A model generated the notes under the pieces. It searched no databases. It was not told the origin of the DNA and saw only the letters and a program-made list of their open reading frames with translations. Shown in pieces: positions 34,561 through 47,500 of a stretch of 64,000 bases of DNA. Position 1 is the first letter of the stretch. The number at the start of each line of letters is the position of its first letter. The DNA comes from Phoronis australis (Eukaryota; Phoronida; Phoronidae). The stretch covers positions 421,989 to 485,988 of the forward strand of contig NMRA01000072.1 in assembly GCA_002633005.1 (NCBI GenBank). Direction: 5' to 3'. The position numbers and the translations under genes were made by a program.

Positions 34561-37500
34561 CATTTCCTATCGAAAGCCAAATTTATCAACCCTAAAACTC
34601 AGAGTAAAGCAAGTTTGTGATGAACGTCCTGTTTGCATAAACACCACTTGGGTTTCCAATCTGGTGAAAAATTATTAGCATCCAATTCAGGCTACTTAAA
34701 CCACACGACTCACCGTCTCTTGAACAAAGCTCTGCACTTGTGAACAAAGCTCATGGACCTCGCCTGTAATCTTAGTTTACCGACCCACAAAACGGCTTTC
34801 ACCCAAGCACCACGCCTCAGGCACCTGTAAACGTGGGTCTTGTATTCTGTCGAGCCATTTCAAAAAATTTGACCTTATGAACTTTGACCTTGGTTTTACC
34901 TTATTAACTTTGACCTTAGTCTGACCTTGACCTTGGACTCAAATTTCGGGCAACCAACCCCCATGAGATTCAGTGTGTGTCAAAGTACCTGTGTGCCAAA
35001 TTTGGTGCTTTAATCCGGGGTGTAAATGTTGTGGGGTTTTTGGTTGCTAAGGGTCCGGACTATTAAGCCTTTTGTGCAACTCCCTAGTTGTGTGAGTTGG
35101 TAAGCCGTAATTTACTAGTGTGGGGCCATGTTAGTGAGCTAAGTTTACAGATGCGTAAACTGTCAATCATGAGTATGCCAGGCTGCCAGCTGTGTTCAAG
35201 TAGTCTGCAGTAAAGTGCCACACAGCATTAATTAAAGATGTATTTGCATGCTCCTAACTATGCTAATGTACATCGGGAAATAAACAGCGATGCTATTTGA
35301 GCATCATTTACGTTTAAACTGCAGTTGTATTCACTGACAACTTGTGAATGTGAAAACAAAAAATCTGCAAATAGGTGACCTTTGCTCTACTTATGTATGT
35401 TTTGAGCTCACTTAGCTCGTATCTTGCCGTGTTATTCCCCAACACCGTGTCGTGATACTGGAAACGGTAATGTCATTTACGGCGAATCATTTTCGACACA
35501 AACCTTGTTCTTGAAAGCATTTTGCAATTTTCAAGGTACTACGTAATCACGTCGTCACTATATGTCTTGTTTGACCAAGCAATTGCAGTGATAAGGAATT
35601 GGCATGCAAATTCCACTTTAAGTAAAGTCAAACCTGGAACAAATCCAGATAGTGCTGGTGAATTGCTGTTGGAGCAATCAATGAACTTGGGTAGTTTTGT
35701 TTTAGCATAGGAATGCTAACTCTGTAATTAGAAAAAAACAATGAGGTGTACCCCGAACATGAAGCCATGTCGGTGACAACAAAAGTCATTTTCATTCATT
35801 GTTCAAGACAACTCATGAACATGTTTACAATTCAGATTGACTGTGGTGCCTCTAGTATAGTGAAGTGCAAGTAACATATTTGTAGAGTGAGCATTTGAAT
35901 TGTCCATTACTCAAGACGAGCAACATACATCCAGCATTGATTCCGCTAGTGCTTTGCTAAATTTAGATAAAATTGTGACGCAATACTATGTACATCCCTG
36001 TTCATATTTGCAGAGATTGTTTTACTTCATTGTAAACCATTCAGACGTTATCTGCTAGCAGTTAAAGTTCGAATCTCGTTAGCCGTAAGGCATGATGTCA
36101 ATATCTGTTCTGAAGCAGTGGCTCTTTCTTTTTCAAAGTTGCTGTGCTCTGTGGTTTGTACAAGACATTTGCTGTCCCTGCATAATGAAATACACCTTCA
36201 GCCAGAATGCCTGTGATGTGAAATCAAAAGTACTGGTTGACATCGAACATTTAAACTGCTGAACGATGTGGACGGTTTCAAAGACTTACTTGAACTTCTT
36301 TGTTCACTTTCACAAATCAAATTGTTTCTCTAGCAAACCTTCCGAATGTTATGCTGCAGAATGAAATTGAGATGGTTTTACAAAACTTACAAGGGTACTA
36401 AACCCTGTTTTGAGGATTTCAACCAATCTTCGTAATGCCACCTGCTGATGCGTCAATCTTGAAAGCTAAAAGCAGGAATCAACTAAAAACTCGTACCACT
36501 TTTTTCACAAAGTAGACATGGTAGTCCTTGGTTGGTGGCCTTTTCCACAGTTGCCGTGTAATTTGCTAAAAGCGTAGGAAATGCTTACCAGTTGAGTAGA
36601 CTGAAGATTTTTCAAATTTTCCTCCTAACTTTTGAGGGTTACAGGGCATTACTGGGTTTCAGAGAACTGGGCAGGAAAGTTGGTATTAGTATCTATTAAT
36701 AGGCCAAAACCAGGTTTGCTATCCTTTTAAAGATCCCAAAGCCAATCGGGTCTATCCAAAGTTGTCAAATTCAAACTGGAATCAATGCAGTTAGCGGCAA
36801 AGAACCTTTCCATAAAAGTAGTCTATCAACTCCAATAATGTTCATGGTTTTATGTACAACTGTCGATGCCAACTCTCGATATTAACCAAAATGGGGTGAG
36901 GGAGGGTTGGAGTGACCACCAGGAGACACTTAGCGATGAACAGGTGAAGCAAACGCAAATCTAAAGTGAATTTCGAGCAAGAAAGTGTTATAGGAAATGA
37001 ATGGGGGGTCTCGGGGGCCCCATTGTGTGTCTGTGGCTATGCCAGTGATTCTAGCCCAAAATATTAACCAAGACAATAGTTAAATTCAAAACTGATGGCA
37101 CTGCAGGAGGTTTGTATTCATTTGGAAGCTTACATTTGTATTTGGTTGCAGACGAAACATAAAACAAAACACAGCTGACAATATATTTTTATCTTTCCTC
37201 TGTACAAATACATGAAGTGAAACTTACACAGCAAATTTTGTTGACAAAATAACATGTAGCTCGCAAGATAACACTTCAAAACGGAATGACTAGTAGATCA
37301 CAACAAAGCAAGAGAACTCGTCAAACAAAACGTCACCCTGTTCTCACAATATCACATATCAAATGGCACATCGTGATCACTCCTGATATAAATTAACAAC
37401 TGTAGGAGTGTTGAGTAAACAATGAAGTTTAACATACCAAAACAGTAGCAAAAATACTTGAGAAACTTGTATAACCTCGTTACAGAAGAACATTGATTCG

Positions 37501-38150
37501 TGTTAACTAATATACAGCCAGGTTTCTGACAAGAAAATAATATAGGCCTATTGAAATGCGCCAACCTCTCTACATGCAATAGGACGGTCCCGGAGTACAC
37601 AATACTACAACATCTGTCAAGCCTCGTTTTCGCACCATTGCAGTTTCCTGTCTTGTTTATAGGTACCTTGCTTTTTTTCAAATTTCCTCGACTATGCCAG
37701 GCAAAAGAAACGACGGGAAACAACACACAATAGGTAGAGCATATGTAACTATGCATTAACAACAACACAGTAAGTTCAATGACAGACACAACACAACTCT
37801 GTCACAAAACGTCGAGCAAGCTGTGACCCCAGCAGGATACCTCCAATGCTGGAGACAAATCAAATAACATCGTCTATTCACAATGGCACTGCATTAACTG
37901 TATTTGCCTCTTCTATGCCAGCAAAGATTTACTGCTGTACTATGGGCAGCAACTCCAATAGTAGAAAGTTGCCTAAACTTGAATATCCATGGATACAATA
38001 TTTTCCAACATGATTCCTACAATCGACTCGAAATTCCTAAAATGAAGCTAAATATACCTCCATGACAAAATGAGATTTCTGTCCGGGACCATCCCATTTC
38101 AGTGCTTTCTGTGACTAAAAAGCAATGAATATTTTGCATGTCTATTGGGC
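34561..38150. other. Intergenic stretch between convergent SNRPB and HPGD
   Basis: No gene found. It contains repeated GACCTT words (34870-34936) and otherwise unremarkable AT-rich DNA. The open frame at 37352-37789 (reverse) shows no recognisable protein features and probably lies in or beyond the HPGD 3' UTR. Confidence 0.45.
34870..34936. repeat. Degenerate GACCTT direct-repeat cluster
   Basis: ACTTTGACCTTGGTTTTACC, ACTTTGACCTTAGTC and TGACCTTGACCTTGG recur within 67 bp. TGACCTTGACCTT also resembles a nuclear-receptor half-site array, but the degenerate spacing looks more like a decayed repeat. Confidence 0.45.
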
Positions 38151-38254
38151 AATAGTCACCTACAGGCATCCCACATTTTGAGAACCAGTTTGATGCCTGT
38201 TATTCAGTAGAAAAAACTGGTTCTCAAAATATGGGACCCCGGTAAGTGACTATT
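38151..38254. repeat. 104-bp hairpin downstream of HPGD terminal exon B
   Basis: The arms AATAGTCACCTACAGG..TCCCA..CATTTTGAGAACCAGTTT and their inverted partner (ending ..GTGACTATT) pair over about 40 bp. The loop carries CCTGTTATTCAGTAG, the inverse of CACTGAATAACGG. It begins about 170 nt after the exon B stop, so it lies in the likely 3' UTR. Confidence 0.7.
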
Positions 38255-38421
38255 AATGTATTATGCATGTAGAGTGAACATCATTGACACAACGCAAAAG
38301 GTACTAATTAGTAGTAAGGGTAAACGCCCATCCTCATCTTAATTTTTCAGTTTCTCAATTTAAATCCTCTTGTTGATAACCCTGACAGATATAGTAGTAT
38401 CAATAATGAATCAGACTAGGT

Positions 38422-38584
38422 TTATAGTACGAGTTTGCCACTTAATTGGCCATTTGACAATTGCGGGGAAGGCAACGTATGAGTGACATGTTCTATCCCT
38501 GCCTCTCTTGAGATAGCCACCACTGAGCCATTCCGGCCTGTGTCTTCAATAAGTTGAACAAAGGCCACTGCTACGAAAGCCTCA
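38422..38584 (-). CDS. HPGD: HPGD alternative terminal exon B
   Basis: It opens after cttttag and encodes EAFVAVAFVQLIEDTGRNGS then VVAISREAGIEHV...GKLVL and TAA (38422-38424). It is clearly homologous to exon A (VA.(G/A)F..L(V/I)ED..RNG) with the same phase. It is probably used instead of exon A; no other exons of a second HPGD gene were found downstream. Confidence 0.8.
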
Positions 38585-41500
38585 CTAAAAGTAAAGAAGA
38601 ATTGTGTTAACATTTGTTGAATTTATCAGGAAGTGTTAACAAAATAGGATTAAGGAGTTGCTTTACAATAAAAAAGATTTTGAAATTTTAAAGAGTATGA
38701 GTAATATAAACATCACAGCACAGACAGGTTTAACCCTTAAAAAATAACATATAAGTGCATGAATGCAAAATGTAGAATTTAACTTTTGATATTTGCTAAA
38801 AGTACGGCTCAGTAATTCTCACACATAAAGAAAGTCTTTCAAATATTAAAAGGTTGATTACCGTGCTGCCAATAAAAAGTAGTGCACACTTTTATCAAGT
38901 GCCGTTTTATGACATGTGCATGACCAAAACTATGCTACCTAATAATGAAGAATTTTTTACTCTTCACTTTATCGACAAATTTTGCAGGATAAAAATTCAC
39001 AGCTGCTACGTGTGTTTAATAGGTCGGGTAACCAACAAAACTTTCAGAATTTCACAAAGACTTGTGGGAAGCAAGCTTCAATTTGCATAATTTTGTTACA
39101 TTCTTCAGTTCAAATTTGAAATATTTGTTGTTCCTATTTGCACTGTAGTATAAATAAGCCTGCCAAATAGTTGAAACTTCAAATGCCATATTATAATCAC
39201 CGCTGCACTTGGGCAGACCGTGCAACTAATAAGAGCAACAAAATCACCTTTAACGACTTTGAATGTACAAGACAGTGTAAAGACAAGAAGATGATAATCA
39301 CCTACTTAATTATTAATTAAAGAGAATGTTTAGCCTGCAAGCATCATTTCACACATAATTCCATCAATTGCTAAGTGCAACAAATTTCTTTTGTGGTAGA
39401 GAGTAGGGTAGTATGAATTACTTCCAATGTACAATCATTTTAAAAAACACTAATGTCGCGTGTAAGCCTTCAACAGAAACATCAATCTATCAAAATTTCA
39501 AAATTAAAACTGTTTTTGGATTGTCCATGCTAAGATTTTAAACAATATAGAAAAGTACATAGTTCTAAGGAATTAATTGTTAGTGACGTGACGTAAATCT
39601 CCCAGTCAAGTGTTGTCTGGCACAGTAAGCTCCAATTCATTATAGATCACAACAACATTTGAAAAATTGTTTCTGCAACGTCTCACCAATTAAGGACACA
39701 TTATGGCTGACAAATGAAATTTTTTTCGTTCATTTTTCCAAAAAAGATAAGTGCATAAGTAGCATTATGCTATTTCATTTCTAAAGATCTATACCATAGC
39801 TAGCATCAAACAATGTTCACAACAATGTTAAAAGCCTTTGAAAATAGAAATTAAAACGAATTTATTTTTATCCGAAATTGTGAGATTTTAAAGCCTATAA
39901 AATGTCGAATTCCCTGATAACAGTATTGTACCAATCACCAATAGCTCACCAACCACTGGATTAAAACTAATATTTTTATTGAGTGGTCATAACCTTGCAC
40001 GCGATGGCTTTATGTTGTGAATTAATTAGATTTGGTTACGGACATTTGACCACTACACAAGTCCACCAGACAAAGCCAAGGAACTGGAGAATTGAAAAGT
40101 GGGTAATAGTTGGATATAACGTGTCCGCATTTTGAGAACCAGTTTTCTCCACTGAATAACGGGCATTAAACTGGTTCTCAAAATGTAGGCACGTTATAAC
40201 CGACTATTGCCGAAACTTGTATATTTTTCAATGTCAATCTTTTTATACAGTACTGACTTTCACAAACAAAATCAGCCGCGAATCCAGGATTTTGTCCTGG
40301 GGTCTGACAAGGGGCAAACACAGGGGGTGATTGAGAAACCTCCATCACAGCAATGTCAAGAAAACTGACCAGGGCAGTCCAGACTCCCTGGACACGCTCT
40401 AGAATCCGGCACCTGAAAAAATTTTCTGTTATCCATTTTCTTGAAATTTTGACCCTATATGGCTTGAACCATAGGGCTTTATACAGAATACCTTTTGAAT
40501 AAATGGTAATATGTCTTAATTTAAACATTCTGGCAGACAGATGTATCATTTGTGGGAAAAGAAAATAACATAAAAAGATAAAGATAAAGCGAAAATAAAG
40601 ACTAATGAAGAAAGTACCATTGATCTCAAAGATTGGACATGAAACGTGGAAATTTGACAGTGCGCAGTCCTTTTAATAGAACACTTAACACATCCCCGTT
40701 ACGACTGTCATCCTCAACTAGTGAGGTGAAACCCTCAGCTACTGTAGTTGGTCTGAAATCACAGAAAGGAAGACAAATAAACTGCCACGCCTCATGTAAC
40801 ATATCATGCTGCCATGCAGTTGTATCAGGGAAGTGGAACATAAATGGAATAAATACAACACTTAGTAATGATCACTAAGGGCAACGAGCAAGGAGACATG
40901 GTTCGAGTGACTGTTGCTTCGGTAATATGACTATTACCTTGGGACAATCGATTTCATACCAATGGACCTTTTTGCGATTACAGAATTGTGGGATGTACAT
41001 TTTTTTAGCTTTAATTGGCTGACAATGTAGGTGTACTTTCTCCGATTTCATTCGGCAAGGAACAGCAGTGTCCCACAATTCACTGCAGATAACCCACAAT
41101 CCATTGCAGATGTCCCACAAGTCAGTAATTGTAAAAAGGTCAGTGGCAAGTATTGAAAGTATTGATTTAATTTAGCGACGCGTCACAAAAAATTGAATGA
41201 TCAATCACGAAATTTTTACACGTCTTGTTTTTACGGTTATATTGTGGTTGGAAAGGAGCTCAGAAGTGTTATTTTTGACTTAAGGGTATGTAGGACGTTA
41301 TCGATAAGTGTACTTATATCAAAAACTAAAAGATTTAGAAACTAGATTTAGAAAGCAAAGTGTGAAAGAAATTAAGCGAGAACCAGAAAGGCTACAAGTT
41401 TGACACTTCACTAAATCATACCAATCCTGATAGTAAGAAAGACTAACGAGATCACGCAACTTATGCAGGGAGAAGCCAGAACATGTTTCAAGAGAGTTAA

Positions 41501-44500
41501 AATGGAATCTAGTAAATAAATGTGTCTATAAACCTAAATTCAGTTACAACAAGAGCAAAGCGGAGCGTTGATATGCGCCCACCATGTGCATCGCATATAG
41601 TGCAGATCCAAGGGATGATTATTACTATTTTAAACATTCCGACTAGATGGAGCAATGCCAGTGAACGTAAAATAGCCTCTAGGGGGTGCATAGCAAGTCA
41701 GCAATGCTCTCCTCAATAAGAACACACCTGCCAAGCCCGTAAAAAATTGGCTTGTTACGGCGTGTCATTTTAGGAGCAATAACAAACTGTCGTTTCTTTG
41801 CAAAATCAAAAATCATTTCTTATCTGAGTAAGGGCCAAGTTGTGACCAACTTCCAATAGCAGTAAATGGAATAATTTAAACTTTATTTTCTTTAATGGAA
41901 CGTTGGTTTATTTGTGCTTTAATTTATTAATTACGTGAATTATTAACACCTGGTAAGGACATATTAATTATACGTTAAGTTAATGAGGAGGAAAAGCTAG
42001 CACAGTTTGATTTAAAGCTGCAGTTTGTTTATCAAATTTTGTTTTTTTAGTAAACTAAACAGTCCAAAATGCAGGTTTAAATTAGGGTATCATGACTGGA
42101 TCCAAAGAGAAGTGACAAGATACAATTTTCTCTCTTTCAGTGACCATCTCAGGCAAGCATTGGGTACTCTGGCAATTTTATGGAATTCATTATCTCCTTC
42201 TCACTTCAAGCAATCTAATTCTTATCGGGGTGCATCAGCCAATGAGGCCTTGCTGTGCATGACCTTTATTCCGAAGACATGCTAACACAGAATTATCATC
42301 ATGAGTGTTATTAACGTAATCTTAATATTGGGCAGCGTGTGTGGTCAAGTGATTCCAAAGGCCAACTGCATAATACACTGCATGCATATGACCACCTGCT
42401 TCAAACACTGTGTAAAGTGTGGATGCTCTATCAGTGACAGTCCACCAAGAGAGTAGAAGTGAAAGTTTGACCAGATATTGCAGCAGCACAATGTTATAGT
42501 GCAGTGTTTAGGGCTACGTACTCTCACTTGAGATGCCCTACTCCTGTCAAGTGACTACTAACACTGCACTATTCCCTTGCCTCCTGGTGCTTGGGCTTAA
42601 TTTGAGTGCATGAAAAGGAGATAACCCTTATTAGATTTATTAAAAGAATCTACCATACCCCTGGATGTGACAACCAGTGGAACTACAATCTTAACTTCGG
42701 TTCTCACTGACGGATTTCTGGGATTAAAAATTTGATCAGAATCATTACAAATTAACTGACTTTAAAAATTTTGTACTATTACAACAATTAGGTAAATCTT
42801 ACTATTGAACAAAAGGCCAAGAAGCTTGGGGTAAAAAATAATACTGTGAAGTTAATGACCACTCCACTCATTGCCCACCTTCTGATATAAACAAGTCACT
42901 CTGAATGAGAGAAAATTGTAAATGCTCGAAGAGTTGTCGATAGGAAAAGCAGACCACCAACAGGAAAGCAAGACTAATACCACATTCACATAGAAGTTTC
43001 CATAGCAAGAAGATAGGACATCATCAGACGGCAGATCACCTGCTTAAAACAAGCATTCAAAAAAGGAATCCTGATCTGTTGTCCCACTAGTACTTAACAT
43101 TATTGAATGAGCAAAAAGTCGTATTCTGGACAATTACGTGCAATCACCATTGAATGAACAGAACCTAACCACAAGTTAGATCATGGGAATACACTCTTCT
43201 TCCGGAAAGAAGGCAGATCTACAATCTGATTAAGAGGCAGATGATGAGCATTCACATGCAACATTTCTTTCAGATGATCACATGACCAATCTGCCTTCTG
43301 ATCGAATGGCATGTGAATGTCGTTTACATGATACTATTTACACCCAAGTGTACATTTGTGCACAGTATGTATTTTTGTCATGTAAATGCAAATAACCCGG
43401 GTGTAAAGATACACATCACGAGGTCAGGTAAATGCCAACTTATGCACATACAAATATGCACGACACATGATTTAAATTTTCACACACGCGTCCATGCAGA
43501 ATTGTGTTGAAAAATTATTTCTGTCACATCTTTTCTGACTTCAACATCATTGTCCAATTTTGTGCCAAAAGCATTTCATTTTGTCATTAGTGCCTTGAAA
43601 GTGTCTTTCATGAATTATGGATGAAACTTTCACAGTCCAATTGAGAAATCCTAAGCTTGTTATTTAAATGATTGCTGAAAACAGTAGCTTTCCATTTACT
43701 ATGAAAAAGTTAGCTAGAGTGTGGTTACCAAGTTCAGAAAACATTCTATTTCCATCTTATGACCTGGCTCCAATGGTTTCTGAAAGGTGGATAGTCTCTT
43801 TCATTTGTAATAAGTTAGATCAATTCAGTCTTGACATAACGAATATAGGCTTGCAGAAGGGCACCTGTCATTTGAAAATTTTCAAACAATTTTTCACCTT
43901 CCAAATTTTCATTAACTTTGTTCTGCCACTAGTCAATTGATTATTCTTAAGCTATACTTGTGAAAACCATTTGTGAAAGACTAATCCAATACCGACCGTG
44001 ACTATCACTTTTCTTTTTCCTCATACCAACCTGATACAAATTTACTGTAACTTTTGAGTGTATATTTGTTTATGGTGTGCTGCATATAAACGGGGCTGAA
44101 GACGCAGTTTAAAAAAAAACCTGACTTACCTAATTAAGTTATCAGGACTTAACAGACCTTCGGTCATTTCTTGATGGTATACATCAGGCTTGCCGTGGAC
44201 CATGTCAGTGTCAGTAAATGAAGGACAGAGGCAGTTGAAACGCACTTGGTGTCTGGGATAGTCAACATCAGCCTAGGGATACCAAATACAATGAATGATC
44301 AACAAAAACAGTGCAAGTTAATATTGCTCATCATTCTTTTGTACATGAACCAGAGGGGTAGAAAAGCCTGCACCTTCTGTCAAAAAAGAATTTTTAATAG
44401 AGGCCATTTACCGGTATATGCCATTTATAATAAAGCAGGGTCATCTTGTTGCTTACTCAGAACAGAAATTGATTTTCAGGCTTGAGAACTTAGAACAGAC

Positions 44501-47500
44501 AAGTTGTTACAGCTTCAGGTAAGGCCTGTTATATGTCACGGTGCATTTGTTTCAGTTGCTAAGGAAATATGGCTGCCAACGGAACTCAACATAATTTACT
44601 GTAACAAATTGCAGTTCAAAAAAGAATAGAAAGTTGATCTTTTTTACAACACAACAGTTTATATCAAGCTCATTTGATACAATAGTCAATATTCGTTGTT
44701 TTCTATACAAAGTTTCCATGTATATAAAAGCAGAGCTTAAGAAACGTTTTTTTGCCACCAAATCAGACCTTCTTCTTTTCTAACGGAATTTTAAGGAACT
44801 GAAATTGTTTTTCAATAGCTTAAAACCACACAGGCGTATACATTGAAGGTTAAATTTCTTCCACTGTGACCATTCACCACTAACTTTACTGCACGCCATA
44901 TTCAAACGATCAATCAGCGAATTTTGATTCTTTTTATACAAACTAAAGGTTCTTGCCATTTTTTTAAACCCATTTCCAAGTAACACACTTTTTAATCAAT
45001 CGTATCAATCTTACTTTGGAAGCCAGAACGATTGAACATTTTCATGGCATCCTGCTTTCACCGCACTAAAACTGAGAGTGAAGTTTGGCCAATAGTCACC
45101 AGAGCAAAAGTATGTACGTTACTGTCAAACGCACGCGCTATGATAGTTTTGTGACATGTAAGCTCTGTTTATTGTAACCTAAATATAGATCACCATACCG
45201 TGAGACTGTAATCGTAGTGTCGCAGAGTACTGATTCTTATTTCGAAGTGTGCAAACTCAATGATTTAAGACGTATTTTGAATACATTGACCAGGAGATGT
45301 GATGGAGACAGTTGCCAAGATATCAGTGATCATCCAAATAACTTCAGAGTTTGCAAGATAGTCTAAATATTTTAATTTACCTCAAAATTATTAAAAAGCG
45401 CCAAATATGTTGCAAAAGCTATATACTATAATGTAGTTATGTACACGATAACATCACATGGAAATAGACGAACTTCTTATCGAATGAGCATGGTTACAGT
45501 GTTGAAAGTATAAAGTAACCCACCATAACCTGGCATAAAAAAGGATTTTCTACATTTTAGGCATATTTGCTTTTCAAAAACATACGTAAGTCCTAATCCT
45601 TAGCTTCAATTCAACTTGATGACAATAAAACATCTGGAATTCTCCAGACGTCTACCATGTTGAGCAACTTAACTCAGCCAGGCCTGACGCAGGAACAAAC
45701 TGATCTTCCTCTCAAGCCTATAGACATCATTTCTAATAGTGTTTGCATCGGATGACTTGCTCCCAGTTTTGAGAAAAAAATTAAACCGTTTTTATCAAGC
45801 CAAATAAAAAGATTCCAAAGAGATTCCGTGAGAGTAAAATATGCCAAATTGACCAAGAACGCCATCAAAAAATGCAATATTCTCTTTTCGTGTTTTGGAT
45901 AAAACACCATTTTGGTTTTTCAATATGGCAAATTTGAGTTCCCAGTTACACACGATGACAGCGGGCATGAACGAATTCACTTCACTGAGAGCCTACACGG
46001 AAAGCCACCTATAGCTTGACTTATTCTAGTTCAAAATATGCAATTTCAGTATAACCTAATTAGGGCTGCATGAGACGTAATAACAAAATCTTAAAAAAAC
46101 TGACATTTAATTTTGTGAACAGCTTTAAATTGCTGGCTTAAAAAGGTTACTAAACTTGGATTTGGTCTACTAAGAGATTTTAAATATGACTTGTTTATAA
46201 TTAACATGACATAATACTCTGTTAATGTCAATCTTTCTAAGATTGAGCAAGTTTGAAAATACCTTACTAAGTCCGCTAGATCAGCAAGTGTGACTACCAC
46301 TTTAGGCGAGTAACACGACTTCAAAACATGAAATCCAATTTATGATACAGTGGAAAGTGCTTTGGTTGAATGATGCTTTTATCGCTCAGGGGACATACCA
46401 ACCGAGCATCAGCAGGCGAAAGAACCAGCTTTTGGTGAATATAACAAAACAGGGTTTAGTATCCTATTAAGAATACGAAATAACATACAGCTAAACTTCT
46501 GGTCAACCCAACCACTCCGTGTTTACTAGCAGCATAGGCAGGCGCAAAGAAGACAGGCATTAAACCTGAAATCAAAAGACACGTTTAACAGTAAACACAT
46601 CGACAAGTCTAGAACAAAGATAGCTAAAAGAACTTCTGCATTTTAATGGATTTAAACTAAATTATTACACAACACTTAATTAATGAAAACGTGAAAACTG
46701 TTTCATCCTACAAACCTTATGGCAGTTTTAATGTCTATAAACTATAAACAAATATCAATAAGCATCACAATAGTGTTAGTATGTGTATTCATTAAAATCT
46801 ACAGTTTAGTCAGAAACAGTATAAGTGTTCTTGATAAACAGAGTCTTGATGACAGCAGTTACATCTCTATTAAGAATGAAAGTACAAGGTGCCAGAAAAC
46901 AGGCAGTATTTCTACTTAAAACAGAAGTTTCTACATACAAAAAGTATTGCATACGCTACTACTGAGGAAGGAATTTTGTTGATCAAACCAAAAGTTTAAA
47001 TATTTAAGAGTGACTCCATATAAAAACCAACAGGTAGAGTCTATACCCAAAATCACCGATTTTTTTGAAACTTAGCACATAAGTTTGATTTGTTGAGAAG
47101 TAGAAAAACCTCAATTTTTAAGAATTTTCATTCATTATTTTTCTTTTTATGACCTGTACCTCCATTTTGCAACAACATTGGGCGTCGAAGTAGGCATGTT
47201 TGAATGCATTTTACTAGCATGTATGATACGGTCAAAACAAATGAATAATACGAATTGAAAGGGCAATGGCTGAATAATGTAATGGCATAACTTTCAAAAT
47301 CCATTTTTAAATTTATACGTTTTGAATTTGTGAGGCAAAAACGGTTATTTTTCAGGTTTTCACTGAAGCCATTTTCGGCCACATTTGACACTCTGTAGCA
47401 GCCATAACGCACCTTTCCTGAAATTGACTTTATAATAATTTGTTAGGTCATTCCTAACCTGTTTATAATCTAAAATAAAAAATCTTGCCTCTAATGTAGT

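Noticed and set aside
37352-37789. 145-codon open frame on the minus strand
   Set aside because: It is downstream of HPGD exon B. The peptide has no domain features and overlaps another frame on the opposite strand; probably chance.
40178-40549. 123-codon minus-strand frame after HPGD exon A
   Set aside because: It includes part of the hairpin arm and shows no conserved protein pattern; most likely 3' UTR.
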